Below are positions 26,645-35,446 of a stretch of 64,000 bases of DNA, one piece after another. The stretch spans positions 1 through 64,000 of the forward strand of contig JAVBMJ010000004.1 of assembly GCA_031552535.1 (NCBI GenBank). Reading direction: 5' to 3'. The notes below the pieces were generated by a model. That model worked only from the letters and a program-made list of their open reading frames with translations. It was not told where the DNA came from and ran no database searches. Position 1 is the first letter of the stretch, and each line of letters begins with the position of its first letter. Both the position numbers and the translations under genes were made by a program. Source of the stretch: JAVBMJ01 sp031552535 (GTDB taxonomy: Bacteria; Bacteroidota; Bacteroidia; Bacteroidales; Rikenellaceae).

Positions 26645-27811
26645 CTACTTCTGGCTGCCGTTGTAAAGTTTCGTGAGGTTCACCGTGTCGTAAGGCTGGC
26701 TCTCGAATGCGGCGTAATAACTCATCGATACTTCGCCCGAAGCGTCGTCGACCGTGATCACGGCATAGCCGGGCAGATCACACATCGTGTAATAGGTGAC
26801 GTTTTTGGCCTCTTCGGTGAGAATAGCCCTGCGTTTGTCGGCCGTTTTGGTCTCGTAATCGGGTTTCCAATCAACCAGTCCCGGACCATAATCTTTTAGG
26901 GTGAAGCTGTACGAAGGCTTGCTCATGCGCTTCTTACCCACTACACTGACTGCCATGACCTGCACTATCGGCCCATAAGCCGTTTCGCGTTTTGCAACCG
27001 AATAGCGGTGCAGGTGGCCCGTGAGTACTATGGCTTTGTTTTTGGCGAGAACTTCAAGGAGTTTTTCGCGTTTTTCAGCTTTGGCCGAACGCATGAAATA
27101 CCAGCAACGTTCCGTCACCGGGAAAGCTGGTTCGTGCATGATGACGAATTTATATTTGGCGTCCGATTCACCCAGTGCTTTCTCGGCGAAGGCTACCTGG
27201 TCGGTACCGTCGCGGTTCCAGGAATCGAGCGTCACGAAAAGCGCGTTGCCTGTGCGGTAGGTGTAGTTGGCGTTGGTTATCGAGTCGTCGCCGGTCTGCT
27301 CACGGTAGAAAGGAACATAATATCCGGTGAACGCCTCCTCGGCGCCGGGGCCCGTAACATCGTGGTTGCCTTTGGCCACGATCCAGGGCACTTCCAATTT
27401 CGCGTCGCGAAGGGCGGTCATCACTCCCGAGGCCATCTCTGTGGCTTTTTCTGGCGATCCGGCCAGCCCTTCCGAAATATCGCCGGCCTGCACCACGGCT
27501 TTGATCTGAGGCGTCACGCTGCTTATACGGCCCGCGAGCACTCCCATCAGGTCGCTCCAGTTATTTTTGGTATTGGGGACGTATGTGGCTGTAACCTGGT
27601 GCAGGTCGCCCGGTTTTGTGTTGAGCCACTCCATGTCGTGGTATTCGAGCTTGTCATAGTGCATATCGCCCAACAGGATAAAGCTGAACGATGTGGACGA
27701 AGCTCTTTTTGCGTTTTCGGTTTTTTTCGACGCCGTCTCTGCCATAGCCGTTTGAATGGCGAGGCCCGACAACAGTATTAATGCAAGCAGAAGAGTAAAT
27801 TTTTTTTTCAT
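26645..27811 (-). CDS. Secreted calcineurin-like metallophosphoesterase
   Basis: This 388-residue protein has a signal peptide ending near AMAET. It carries the full metallophosphoesterase set: Asp49 and His51 (GDMH), Asp111 (GDIS), Asn149-His150 (GNHD), His226 (MHEP) and His266/His268 (GHLH). These bind two metals and hydrolyse phosphomonoesters or diesters outside the cytoplasm. It is the first gene of the PUL2 minus arm, upstream of susC. Together with the alkaline phosphatase on the opposite arm it suggests removal of phosphate from the glycan target. Diester versus monoester activity cannot be told from the sequence. Confidence 0.88.
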   Translation of the reverse strand: MKKKFTLLLALILLSGLAIQTAMAETASKKTENAKRASSTSFSFILLGDMHYDKLEYHDMEWLNTKPGDLHQVTATYVPNTKNNWSDLMGVLAGRISSVTPQIKAVVQAGDISEGLAGSPEKATEMASGVMTALRDAKLEVPWIVAKGNHDVTGPGAEEAFTGYYVPFYREQTGDDSITNANYTYRTGNALFVTLDSWNRDGTDQVAFAEKALGESDAKYKFVIMHEPAFPVTERCWYFMRSAKAEKREKLLEVLAKNKAIVLTGHLHRYSVAKRETAYGPIVQVMAVSVVGKKRMSKPSYSFTLKDYGPGLVDWKPDYETKTADKRRAILTEEAKNVTYYTMCDLPGYAVITVDDASGEVSMSYYAAFESQPYDTVNLTKLYNGSQK

Positions 27812-27915
27812 GACAGGTCGTTTAAAGTCGGATTAGGTTTAGCGGAGCATTAGGCATTAAACCTGTTATGCGTTCCGCCTGAACAAAAAAATAACTGCGA
27901 GACGATATTTATGGA

Positions 27916-27939
27916 CAGTTTAAAATAAAATTTAAACTG
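27916..27939. promoter_or_regulatory. Hairpin in the leader of the PUL2 minus arm
   Basis: CAGTTTAAA and TTTAAACTG pair perfectly around ATAAAA, and the right flank CTTCTAAATAT matches the AGAARCNGTTTAAA repeat family in inverted orientation. It would lie in the 5' leader if the promoter at 27974 is used. Confidence 0.5.
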
Positions 27940-27973
27940 CTTCTAAATATACCGTTCGGACCGAAAACCTGAC

Positions 27974-27981
27974 CAAATGTA
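27974..27981 (-). promoter_or_regulatory. -7 box for the PUL2 minus arm
   Basis: The minus strand reads TACATTTG, an exact TAnnTTTG match, 163 bases before the metallophosphoesterase start. No clear TTTG lies at the -33 position, so an activator may be needed. The divergent spacer 27812-28244 holds this site, the hairpin at 27916, an AT-rich stretch and the plus-strand promoter. Confidence 0.5.
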
Positions 27982-28083
27982 ATATCGCGGCATTAATTTT
28001 AGATTAATAATCCATTAGTTTCTTTTAAAATACCAAAAAGAAGTGATATTTTATAAAAAAATAGTGAAATAAGCTTATTTTTC

Positions 28084-28114
28084 TTTGCAGCGTATAAAAT
28101 TATCATTATACTTG
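28084..28114 (+). promoter_or_regulatory. Promoter for the PUL2 plus arm
   Basis: TTTG (28084-28087) and TATACTTG (28107-28114, one mismatch to TAnnTTTG) are 19 bases apart, the ideal spacing. The leader before the ATG at 28245 would be about 125 bases. Confidence 0.7.
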
Positions 28115-28244
28115 TGTCGGATTCGCGGGCCATTGATTTGCGGTACGTGTCTCCTGGCTGCATCCTGCAGCCTGTGCAACGCTGTTTGACATATTTCCCG
28201 TTCGGGCCGAAGACCTAAACGCTAATCTTAAGAACTTAAGAATT

Positions 28245-31200
28245 ATGAACGGGATAAAATTCAAACTTTTCTGTGCTTGCGCATTTTTGGGTTTTGCCTT
28301 TTCGTCTTGCGAAGAAGTCAATACGTTTGTCGAGGATGTGTTCGTCTACGAGCCCCGAGGCACACAGGTGACTATTGCGCAACTGAAGGGGTATGCCCGC
28401 GACCAGGTCATTTCCGAAGACATATACGTGCAAGGCAGGGTGACATCGAGCGATGAGGCCGGAAACTTTGCACGCAAACTTGTTTTCCAGGATCCCTCGG
28501 GCGCGATAACACTCAATATCGATATGGGCTCCTCCAACGAGGTTTACCCGGTGGGAAGGAAAATATCGGTTCAGTGCAAGGGATTGATGCTTGCCGACGT
28601 GGGCGGGGTGCTCCAACTCGGCAGTTCTGTATCGGGCGAAGGCATCCGCAAAGAGGTGCAACCGATGGATAACCGCACCACGCGCTCATCCGTATTTAAT
28701 ATAGGTCCCGGGGATAATATCCCTGAGGCTACGATGGAACTCGGGATGATCAACCCCTCGACACGTGCGTGGGAAGATCAACTGGTGACGATAAACAACG
28801 TATTTTTCCAGACGACGTTGCTGCCGTTCGCCAATGCCGGCGGGTCGTCGGAACAATTGCGTACCTTATATAATAGCTCGGGGCAGTCGATACTGCTTTG
28901 CACGAGAGATGCCTCGACCATGGCGGCGATGATGCTGCCCGTAGGCAAGGGTTCGGTACGCGGGATCGTATCGTATCCCAACGGGATGGCCCAGATCATG
29001 GTCAGCTCAATCGACGACATTTCGTTCTCGCCCCCGGCCGTGAGCCTCGACGATCCGTCGGATGTGCCTTCGCCACTACTGATCTCGGAGTATTACGCTT
29101 CGGGCGGGATGTATTACATCGAACTCTATAATTCGGGCATCGCAACACTCAATCTTTCGGACTATTCCCTGGCCACCGACACGGAATCCAACGGCGATTT
29201 CTCGAAAAAAATAACGCTCGACAGCCGCAGCATAGCCCCCGGCGGGATAGTGCTCTACCGCAACTCTGCGGCCGGTGCCATAGCGTGGAGCGACACCGGG
29301 TCGGGCTGGGACCCATTGAGGACCAACTACTCCCCGATCCGCCTCGACGCCCTGGGCCTCGACGGCAACAGCCAGGTGGCCCTGGTCAAAGGAGGCAATA
29401 TTGTCGACATCCTGTCGACGACCAATAAATACAATTGGGCCGGAGGTAAAACCCTCGTGCGCCGTCCGGCCATAACGGGGCATTCGAAGACCAGCGACTA
29501 CACGCGCGCCGACGCCGGGTGGATTACCAGAGTGGCAGGTTACGCCTACAATCTCGGCTACCACCGCTTCTTCGACACCGATCCCGACATGGATGTGCCG
29601 CTGCCGCAAATAGCGCGCTCGATCCTCGAAGTGCGCGCATTGCCTCTGGGGGTTATGGATCAGAATTACACGATCACGGGACGCGTCACCTCCGACCGCA
29701 GTGCGGGCAACGTGGCTGCCGACATGCTATTCATGCAGGATAACTCCAACCGCGGTATCTGCATAGCTTTCCGCCAGGGACAGGAGCACGCCTACAATCC
29801 GGGCGACGAGATCACGGTACAGCTCTACGGCACGAATCTCGAAAGCCGCGCCGGACTGCTGGTGGCTGCCAATGCGGTGGTGTCCCGATCCAACCGCACG
29901 GCCTCGGCCAACCAGATGCCCGATCCGGTCGAGGCTTCGGTTTCGCAACTCCAGAACCTGCAGTCGATGTACGTATATATAAAGGATGTGCAGATACAGT
30001 CGGCCGACCTTGCCAAAACTTACGGCGCAGGGCAAATAGGCGCCGAAGACCGCTTCGCCAATGCGTTCTACGTCTCTACGCTGCCCGGCGCGTCGTTCGC
30101 TTCGACGGCCGTGTCGCAGAAGAGCGGTATAATAAAAGGTATAGCCTCTATAGACAACAGTGCGACGGAGAAATTGCTCGTCATGCCGCGCAACAGCGCC
30201 GACCTGCAGTCGATGACTGCCAACCGCTTCATCCCGATAACTGCCACACCGGTCGATGTGGCCACGCTGAGGGCGATGCCGGCAGGCGTCGTGTCACAGA
30301 ATGTGAGGGTCACCGCCACTGTAGTATCGGATTTCACCGGCGGCAACTACATGTCACAGGACGTGATCTTTGTCCAGGATGCACAGCACGGGTTCCTGCT
30401 CAAACTTCCGGCGGCCAACACCTACCTGTTCGGCCAAAGCCTGATAGTGGTGCTTAAGGACGCGACTATCTCCACGGCAGACAATAAATTCGTCGTCACG
30501 CCTTCGCTGGCCGACTATATCGTCCCGGTAGGTGCTCCCGATCCTTCGTGGCAGCCCTCGTCGATAGACGGAGGTATCTTGAACAACCTCTTCAAGCTCG
30601 TCGAAATACCGAACCTCGAAGTTTCGGAAGCCGACCGCATGAAGACGTTCGGAGGCGTGATTTCGTTCAATATCAAGGGTAGCTCGACACCGGTCAAGGT
30701 CGTCTCGCAGCCCACAGCCCAGTGGACGGGCAGATACATCCCGCTTGCCGCCGGCCGTATCATAGGGCTGATCACACGCAACGGCGCAGACTTCGAACTC
30801 TACCCGCGCTACACCTCCGACCTTTCGGGGTTGCCGGTGAACGGCACGCGCAACAACGGTGAAAAGGTGGTTTATTTCGTCCCGTCGACCGACCCGTCGG
30901 CAGACCTGTTCATCTCGGAAGCCGTTATAGGACAGGTCGACGCCAACGGCAACACGGTGGCTACGGTGGCGCGCAACAACTGCAACGCCAAGTTCGTGGA
31001 ACTTTACAACCCGACAGGCAGCGACCTGGTGCTCAATAACTATCGCGTGTTGTGCATCAAGTACAACAACTCGCCTTCGCGCAGCACGGCCACGCCGTAC
31101 CAATTCCCCACGGGACTGGTGCTCAATCCGGGCCGCACGATAGTCTTCAAGTATGTCTCCAACGCACTGGGTACCGGTTCGGCCTCGACCAAGGTAAACA

Positions 31201-31706
31201 CCAATACCTTATGGCCCAGGGGTTACACCGGGGACCAGAGCATCAACGCCAACGTAGGAGTTGTTGTCAGCCTCACGGCGTCGCCGGGAGTGGTACTGTG
31301 CAGCGACACGCGCGACTTCGACAAGACGATAGCCAACGCCACCTCGTCGTTCCCATGCCACGACGGCAACGACATTCTGGTGATACAGAAAACCACCGAC
31401 GGCGGCACCACATGGACCGAAATAGACAGGTTGTTCTCGTTCAAGACAGCCAACGGCACCCTTTCGGGCGGTGTTTCATATCCCTATCTCTTCTCCTATA
31501 TGCGCAAACCGGGCAAACTGGGATTGCCGGGCAGTATCACCGATGTTTCTGATCCGGCATATTCGGCCGTTTCGAGCAGCCGCAACGCCAACGACTTCAA
31601 CAGTACGCAGTGCGACCCGTTGACCGACGGTGCCGCCAACTGGACCCAGATGCCGATCAACTTCACGGACGACCTGGGAGTACACGTTTTCAGCGCAGTT
31701 CCATAA
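28245..31706 (+). CDS. Large surface lipoprotein with DUF5689 and lamin-tail domains
   Basis: This 1153-residue lipoprotein (Cys22, then EEVNTFVED) is built from repeats. DUF5689-type OB-fold modules start near residues 42, 459 and 670, each with a block like V-x-G-R-V-T-S-(D/S)-x-x-A-G-N. Lamin-tail (LTD) modules lie near 277-440 and 886-1060 (LLISEYYASGG and LFISEAVIG, each followed by a (I/V)ELYN block). It shows no catalytic motif. Such proteins are usually extracellular, and some carry nuclease or phosphatase domains that are absent here. A binding or scaffold role next to the phosphatase is inferred. It opens the plus arm of PUL2. Confidence 0.8.
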   Translation: MNGIKFKLFCACAFLGFAFSSCEEVNTFVEDVFVYEPRGTQVTIAQLKGYARDQVISEDIYVQGRVTSSDEAGNFARKLVFQDPSGAITLNIDMGSSNEVYPVGRKISVQCKGLMLADVGGVLQLGSSVSGEGIRKEVQPMDNRTTRSSVFNIGPGDNIPEATMELGMINPSTRAWEDQLVTINNVFFQTTLLPFANAGGSSEQLRTLYNSSGQSILLCTRDASTMAAMMLPVGKGSVRGIVSYPNGMAQIMVSSIDDISFSPPAVSLDDPSDVPSPLLISEYYASGGMYYIELYNSGIATLNLSDYSLATDTESNGDFSKKITLDSRSIAPGGIVLYRNSAAGAIAWSDTGSGWDPLRTNYSPIRLDALGLDGNSQVALVKGGNIVDILSTTNKYNWAGGKTLVRRPAITGHSKTSDYTRADAGWITRVAGYAYNLGYHRFFDTDPDMDVPLPQIARSILEVRALPLGVMDQNYTITGRVTSDRSAGNVAADMLFMQDNSNRGICIAFRQGQEHAYNPGDEITVQLYGTNLESRAGLLVAANAVVSRSNRTASANQMPDPVEASVSQLQNLQSMYVYIKDVQIQSADLAKTYGAGQIGAEDRFANAFYVSTLPGASFASTAVSQKSGIIKGIASIDNSATEKLLVMPRNSADLQSMTANRFIPITATPVDVATLRAMPAGVVSQNVRVTATVVSDFTGGNYMSQDVIFVQDAQHGFLLKLPAANTYLFGQSLIVVLKDATISTADNKFVVTPSLADYIVPVGAPDPSWQPSSIDGGILNNLFKLVEIPNLEVSEADRMKTFGGVISFNIKGSSTPVKVVSQPTAQWTGRYIPLAAGRIIGLITRNGADFELYPRYTSDLSGLPVNGTRNNGEKVVYFVPSTDPSADLFISEAVIGQVDANGNTVATVARNNCNAKFVELYNPTGSDLVLNNYRVLCIKYNNSPSRSTATPYQFPTGLVLNPGRTIVFKYVSNALGTGSASTKVNTNTLWPRGYTGDQSINANVGVVVSLTASPGVVLCSDTRDFDKTIANATSSFPCHDGNDILVIQKTTDGGTTWTEIDRLFSFKTANGTLSGGVSYPYLFSYMRKPGKLGLPGSITDVSDPAYSAVSSSRNANDFNSTQCDPLTDGAANWTQMPINFTDDLGVHVFSAVP

Positions 31707-31725
31707 ACGAAACCATCCCGATATT

Positions 31726-31758
31726 GTTCTGTAGCCGCCGTAACGGCGGCTACAGAAC
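31726..31758 (+). promoter_or_regulatory. Intercistronic hairpin
   Basis: A perfect 16-bp stem (31726-31741 with 31743-31758) lies between the DUF5689 and alkaline phosphatase genes. It is followed by a G-rich stretch and not a T run, so it more likely protects the upstream mRNA or tunes expression than terminates. Confidence 0.6.
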
Positions 31759-31803
31759 GGGGCGGGGCGGATACCTGAGCATATCAATACTAAATTCAAA
31801 TTC

Positions 31804-32970
31804 ATGAAAACCATACGATTCCACTATTTTTTGATCCTGCCACTGCTGTTGTTCAGTTTATCGGCCGGGGCACAGGAAGAGGTCAAGGCGGTAAAGGGAA
31901 GCCTGCACAACGATGAGTTCCATACAGCCTACACCCCGTCATTTGAAAACGACGGGGTGCACAAGCCCGTAAAGAACGTGATCCTTATGATCGGCGACGG
32001 CATGGGCCTGGCCCACGTGGCAGCGGCTATGTACGCCAACCACGGAGAACTTACCATCACCAACCTCCGTACGATAGGATTGGTCCGTACGCAGTCTGCC
32101 AATGATTTCACCACCGATTCGGCCGCTTCGGGAACCGCTTACGCCACCGGCAAAAAGACCAACAACAAGGCGATAGGGGTGGATACCGAGGGAAACCCTT
32201 CGGCCAACCTCACCGAAAAACTCTCGGCGCTGGGTTACCATACCGGAGTGCTTACTACCGATGATATGGACGGGGCTACACCGTCGGCATTCTACGCCCA
32301 CCAGCCCGACCGGGGCATGTCGAATGAGATATTGGGCGATCTGCCCGGAAGCAGGCTCACTTTCTTCGGCGGGGGAAGCCGCCAGGAAGTCGATAAACTC
32401 CGTCCGGAGTTGTGGCAGGAACTGAAAAAAGCAGGCTTTACCGTAGTTGGCGATGTGAAGGACAAAAGCGCATCTTCGGCCCCGCGCCTCGGAGTGCTGC
32501 CCGATGCGAAATACACGGCTTCGGTTAGCAAAAACCGCGGCGACTTCCTGCCCCGCACGACGGCTTTCGCCCTCGACTTCCTCGCGGGTAAAGGCGGCGA
32601 AGGGTTCTTTATAATGATCGAGGGAGCCCGCATCGACAAAAGCTCGCATGACAACGACTTCAAAAGCGCAGTGCAGGAGACGCTCGATTTCGACCTGGCC
32701 GTGGAAGCCGCCATACGTTTCGCAGAACATGACGGTCAAACGCTGGTGATCATAAGCGCCGACCATGAAACGGGAGGCGTTACACTTTCCAGTAAAGGCG
32801 ACGTAGCCAAAGGCGAGGTAAGGGGCGTATTCGCCTCCCGCGGGCATACCCCGGTGATGGTACCGCTCTACGCTTACGGGCCGCACTCCGACGTGTTTGC
32901 CGGGGTGCAGGAAAACAGTGACGTATCGAACAAAATATACGAGCTGCTCTCGGCCGGGAAAAAGAAATAG
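31804..32970 (+). CDS. Alkaline phosphatase (PhoA family)
   Basis: This 388-residue secreted enzyme has a signal peptide ending near SAGAQ. The nucleophile motif TTDSAASGTAYATG places Ser106 as the catalytic serine. Asp65 (GDGMG) and Asp320-His321 (ADHETGG) are metal ligands. It hydrolyses phosphate monoesters in the periplasm or at the surface. Here it follows a surface-protein gene and precedes a GH92 mannosidase, which suggests that it dephosphorylates glycan fragments and does not serve only phosphate scavenging. A phosphate-starvation role remains possible, although no Pho-type regulatory genes are nearby. Confidence 0.92.
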   Translation: MKTIRFHYFLILPLLLFSLSAGAQEEVKAVKGSLHNDEFHTAYTPSFENDGVHKPVKNVILMIGDGMGLAHVAAAMYANHGELTITNLRTIGLVRTQSANDFTTDSAASGTAYATGKKTNNKAIGVDTEGNPSANLTEKLSALGYHTGVLTTDDMDGATPSAFYAHQPDRGMSNEILGDLPGSRLTFFGGGSRQEVDKLRPELWQELKKAGFTVVGDVKDKSASSAPRLGVLPDAKYTASVSKNRGDFLPRTTAFALDFLAGKGGEGFFIMIEGARIDKSSHDNDFKSAVQETLDFDLAVEAAIRFAEHDGQTLVIISADHETGGVTLSSKGDVAKGEVRGVFASRGHTPVMVPLYAYGPHSDVFAGVQENSDVSNKIYELLSAGKKK

Positions 32971-33052
32971 TGCAGGCCCCGCCGCCGGTCGCCGTGAAAT
33001 CCGGGCGACCGCTACCGTGGGAGTCCGCATCACGAAAAACTATCTGAAATAT

Positions 33053-35317
33053 ATGAGGAAAATAACCATATTGGCTTACGCAATGAGCCTTGCAGCATGT
33101 GGAGGTGCGGAACTGCCCACCCCGGCGCAGTACGTCGACCCGTTTATAGGCACCGGCGGGCACGGGCATACGTTTCCGGGAGCGGTGATGCCCCACGGCA
33201 TGATACAGCTGAGCCCCGACACCCGGCTGACAGGCTGGGACGCCTGCTCTGGATACCACTATTCCGACTCCACCATAATAGGATTCTCGCACACCCACCT
33301 CAGCGGAACTGGAATAGGTGACTACGGCGATATACTGATGATGCCAACCGCAGGATGCGGCCATATAACGCCCGGCGATGAAAGCGATACCTCCACAGGC
33401 TACCGCTCGCGTTTTTCGCACTCCGGAGAGTCGGCACGTCCGGGATACTATTCGGTGATGCTCGACGACTACGGGATCAAGGCCGAGCTCACAGCCACCA
33501 TCCGGACAGGAATGCACCGTTACACATTCCCGGCCACAGACGATGCGGCCATAGTGGTCGACCTGGGCCATACATTGCACAACCAACACAATACCTTGTT
33601 GAGCCTCCATGTGATAAGCCCCACGGAGATCGAGGGCGTCAAGAAGACCGCAGGGTGGGCCAAGGAACATCTCGTATGTTTTTACGCCCGGTTCTCGAAA
33701 CCGTTTGAGGCCGACATCTACCTCGACGGCAACAAGGTGGACGAAAAAACCGTATCGGGGACCAACGTGAAGGCGAGGCTCAGGTTCCGCACCGCCGGGG
33801 GCGAGGAGGTAATGGTCAAAACCGGCATATCGGCTGTCGATACCGAAGGGGCGCGGCGCAACCTCGAATCCGAAATACCGGGCTGGGACTTCGATAAGGT
33901 ATCGGGAAGCGCTCTACAGTCGTGGAACGAAGCTCTTTCGAAAATCGAAATCACCGGAGGCGACGTCGCTTCGAAACGCATATTCTACACCGGCCTTTAC
34001 CACGCTCTGATAAGTCCCAATACGTTCGTCGACATCGACGGACGTTACAGGGGGCAGGATCTGCAGATACACAACGCGGCGGAGGGCCATTACTACACCG
34101 TGTTCTCGTTATGGGATACATTCCGTGCGCTCCACCCGCTGATGTCGATCATCGACCCGGAGCTCAACCAACGGTTCGCAAAAACCCTGGTCGACAAGAG
34201 CCGCGAGGGAGGGTTGTTGCCGATGTGGGACCTTGCGTCGAACTACACCGGAACGATGATCGGCTACCACGCGGTGTCTGTCGTCGTGGAGGCTTACCTC
34301 AAGGGGGCCCGCAACTTCGACCCCGAGGAGGCTTTCGCGGCGTGTGTCCGCTCGTCGAAATACCGTAAATTCGATGCCGGCTACGTAGACAATGGCATAA
34401 ACGCAGGAGCTATAATGCCGTTGGGCATACTCTACAAGGACTCCCTGGGCGTGATCCCCTGCGACGCGGACTACGAGTCGGTGGCCAAAGCGCTCGAATA
34501 CGCCTATAACGACTGGTGCATAGCGCAGTTTGCCAAAGCATTGGGTAAAGACCGGGAGTATACGGAGTATATGGAAAAGGCGATGTACTACAAAAAATAT
34601 TTCGACCCCGCGACAGGATTCATGCGCGGCCGTTACGCCGACGGATCGTGGCGCGAACCGTTCAACCCGTCGGCTTCGAACCACCGTGCCGACGACTACT
34701 GCGAGGGTAACGCCTGGCAATGGTCGTGGTTCGCCCCGCACGATGTCGAAGGGCTGATAGCCCTTTACGGAGGACGGGAGCGGTTTGCCGCGAGGCTCGA
34801 CTCGTTGTTCACTACCTCTTCGAAACTCGAAGGCGATGCGGTGTCGAGCGACATTTCGGGATTGATCGGCCAATATGCCCACGGAAACGAACCGAGCCAC
34901 CATATCACACACCTCTACCACTACGTGGGGCAAAGCTGGAAGACGCAGGAACTGGTCGACAGCATCCTCCACGGCCTCTATTTCGACCAACCCGACGGGC
35001 TGTCGGGCAACGAGGACTGCGGGCAGATGTCGGCATGGTATATCCTGAACTCGATGGGGCTGTACAGTGTGGCACCGGCCAGCCTGACCTATTCGTTCTC
35101 GCGCCCGCTGTTCGACAGGGTAACGGTGAGTCTGGGCGAAGGCAAGATGTTGAGCATAACCGCCAGGAACAATTCGCGCAGGAATAAATATATCCAAACC
35201 ATCACCGTCGACGGCAAGCAGTGGAACACTCCGTTTATCGACTATCCGACACTGATGGCAGGTGCTAAAATAGTGATTGTGATGGGCGACAAACCCAACC
35301 GCGATTTCGGAGCCTGA
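33053..35317 (+). CDS. GH92 exo-alpha-mannosidase lipoprotein (Glu type, PUL2)
   Basis: The start is set at the ATG at 33053, giving 754 residues with lipobox LAAC (Cys16); the longer frame reads through the end of the phosphatase gene and lacks a signal peptide. GH92 signatures are YVDPFIGTGGHGHTFPG, CEGNAWQWSW (general acid Glu), GNEPSHH and GNEDCGQMSAWY (base Asp). It shares the Glu-type motif with the PUL1 enzyme and looks like a close paralogue. It should release mannose from alpha-linked, probably alpha-1,2, ends once phosphate has been removed. It lies 82 bases after the alkaline phosphatase gene. Confidence 0.93.
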   Translation: MRKITILAYAMSLAACGGAELPTPAQYVDPFIGTGGHGHTFPGAVMPHGMIQLSPDTRLTGWDACSGYHYSDSTIIGFSHTHLSGTGIGDYGDILMMPTAGCGHITPGDESDTSTGYRSRFSHSGESARPGYYSVMLDDYGIKAELTATIRTGMHRYTFPATDDAAIVVDLGHTLHNQHNTLLSLHVISPTEIEGVKKTAGWAKEHLVCFYARFSKPFEADIYLDGNKVDEKTVSGTNVKARLRFRTAGGEEVMVKTGISAVDTEGARRNLESEIPGWDFDKVSGSALQSWNEALSKIEITGGDVASKRIFYTGLYHALISPNTFVDIDGRYRGQDLQIHNAAEGHYYTVFSLWDTFRALHPLMSIIDPELNQRFAKTLVDKSREGGLLPMWDLASNYTGTMIGYHAVSVVVEAYLKGARNFDPEEAFAACVRSSKYRKFDAGYVDNGINAGAIMPLGILYKDSLGVIPCDADYESVAKALEYAYNDWCIAQFAKALGKDREYTEYMEKAMYYKKYFDPATGFMRGRYADGSWREPFNPSASNHRADDYCEGNAWQWSWFAPHDVEGLIALYGGRERFAARLDSLFTTSSKLEGDAVSSDISGLIGQYAHGNEPSHHITHLYHYVGQSWKTQELVDSILHGLYFDQPDGLSGNEDCGQMSAWYILNSMGLYSVAPASLTYSFSRPLFDRVTVSLGEGKMLSITARNNSRRNKYIQTITVDGKQWNTPFIDYPTLMAGAKIVIVMGDKPNRDFGA

Positions 35318-35361
35318 CCGCTGGCGCGTTTACCGCTATCAGGCAACGTTTCCAACTACCA

Positions 35362-35403
35362 TTACGGGCTCAGGCTGTTTGAATAACGGCTATGGGCCCG
35401 TAA
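35362..35403 (+). promoter_or_regulatory. Intercistronic hairpin between GH92 and GH71/99-like genes
   Basis: TTACGGGC (35362-35369) pairs with GCCCGTAA (35396-35403) around a 26-base loop. A second small palindrome, GCAGCG-A-CGCTGC, follows at about 35412-35424. There is no T run, so processing or stability is more likely than termination. Confidence 0.4.
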
Positions 35404-35446
35404 CGGAACCCTGCAGCGACGCTGCGGCTTAACACATAAATCACCG

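Noticed and set aside
31726..31758. A transcription terminator inside the PUL2 plus arm
   Set aside because: The stem is perfect but is followed by G-rich sequence with no T run, and the downstream genes share context, so full termination is unlikely.
32897..33052. A 52-residue N-terminal extension of the GH92 at 33053
   Set aside because: It overlaps the end of the alkaline phosphatase gene and would bury the signal peptide and lipobox; the ATG at 33053 is the natural start.
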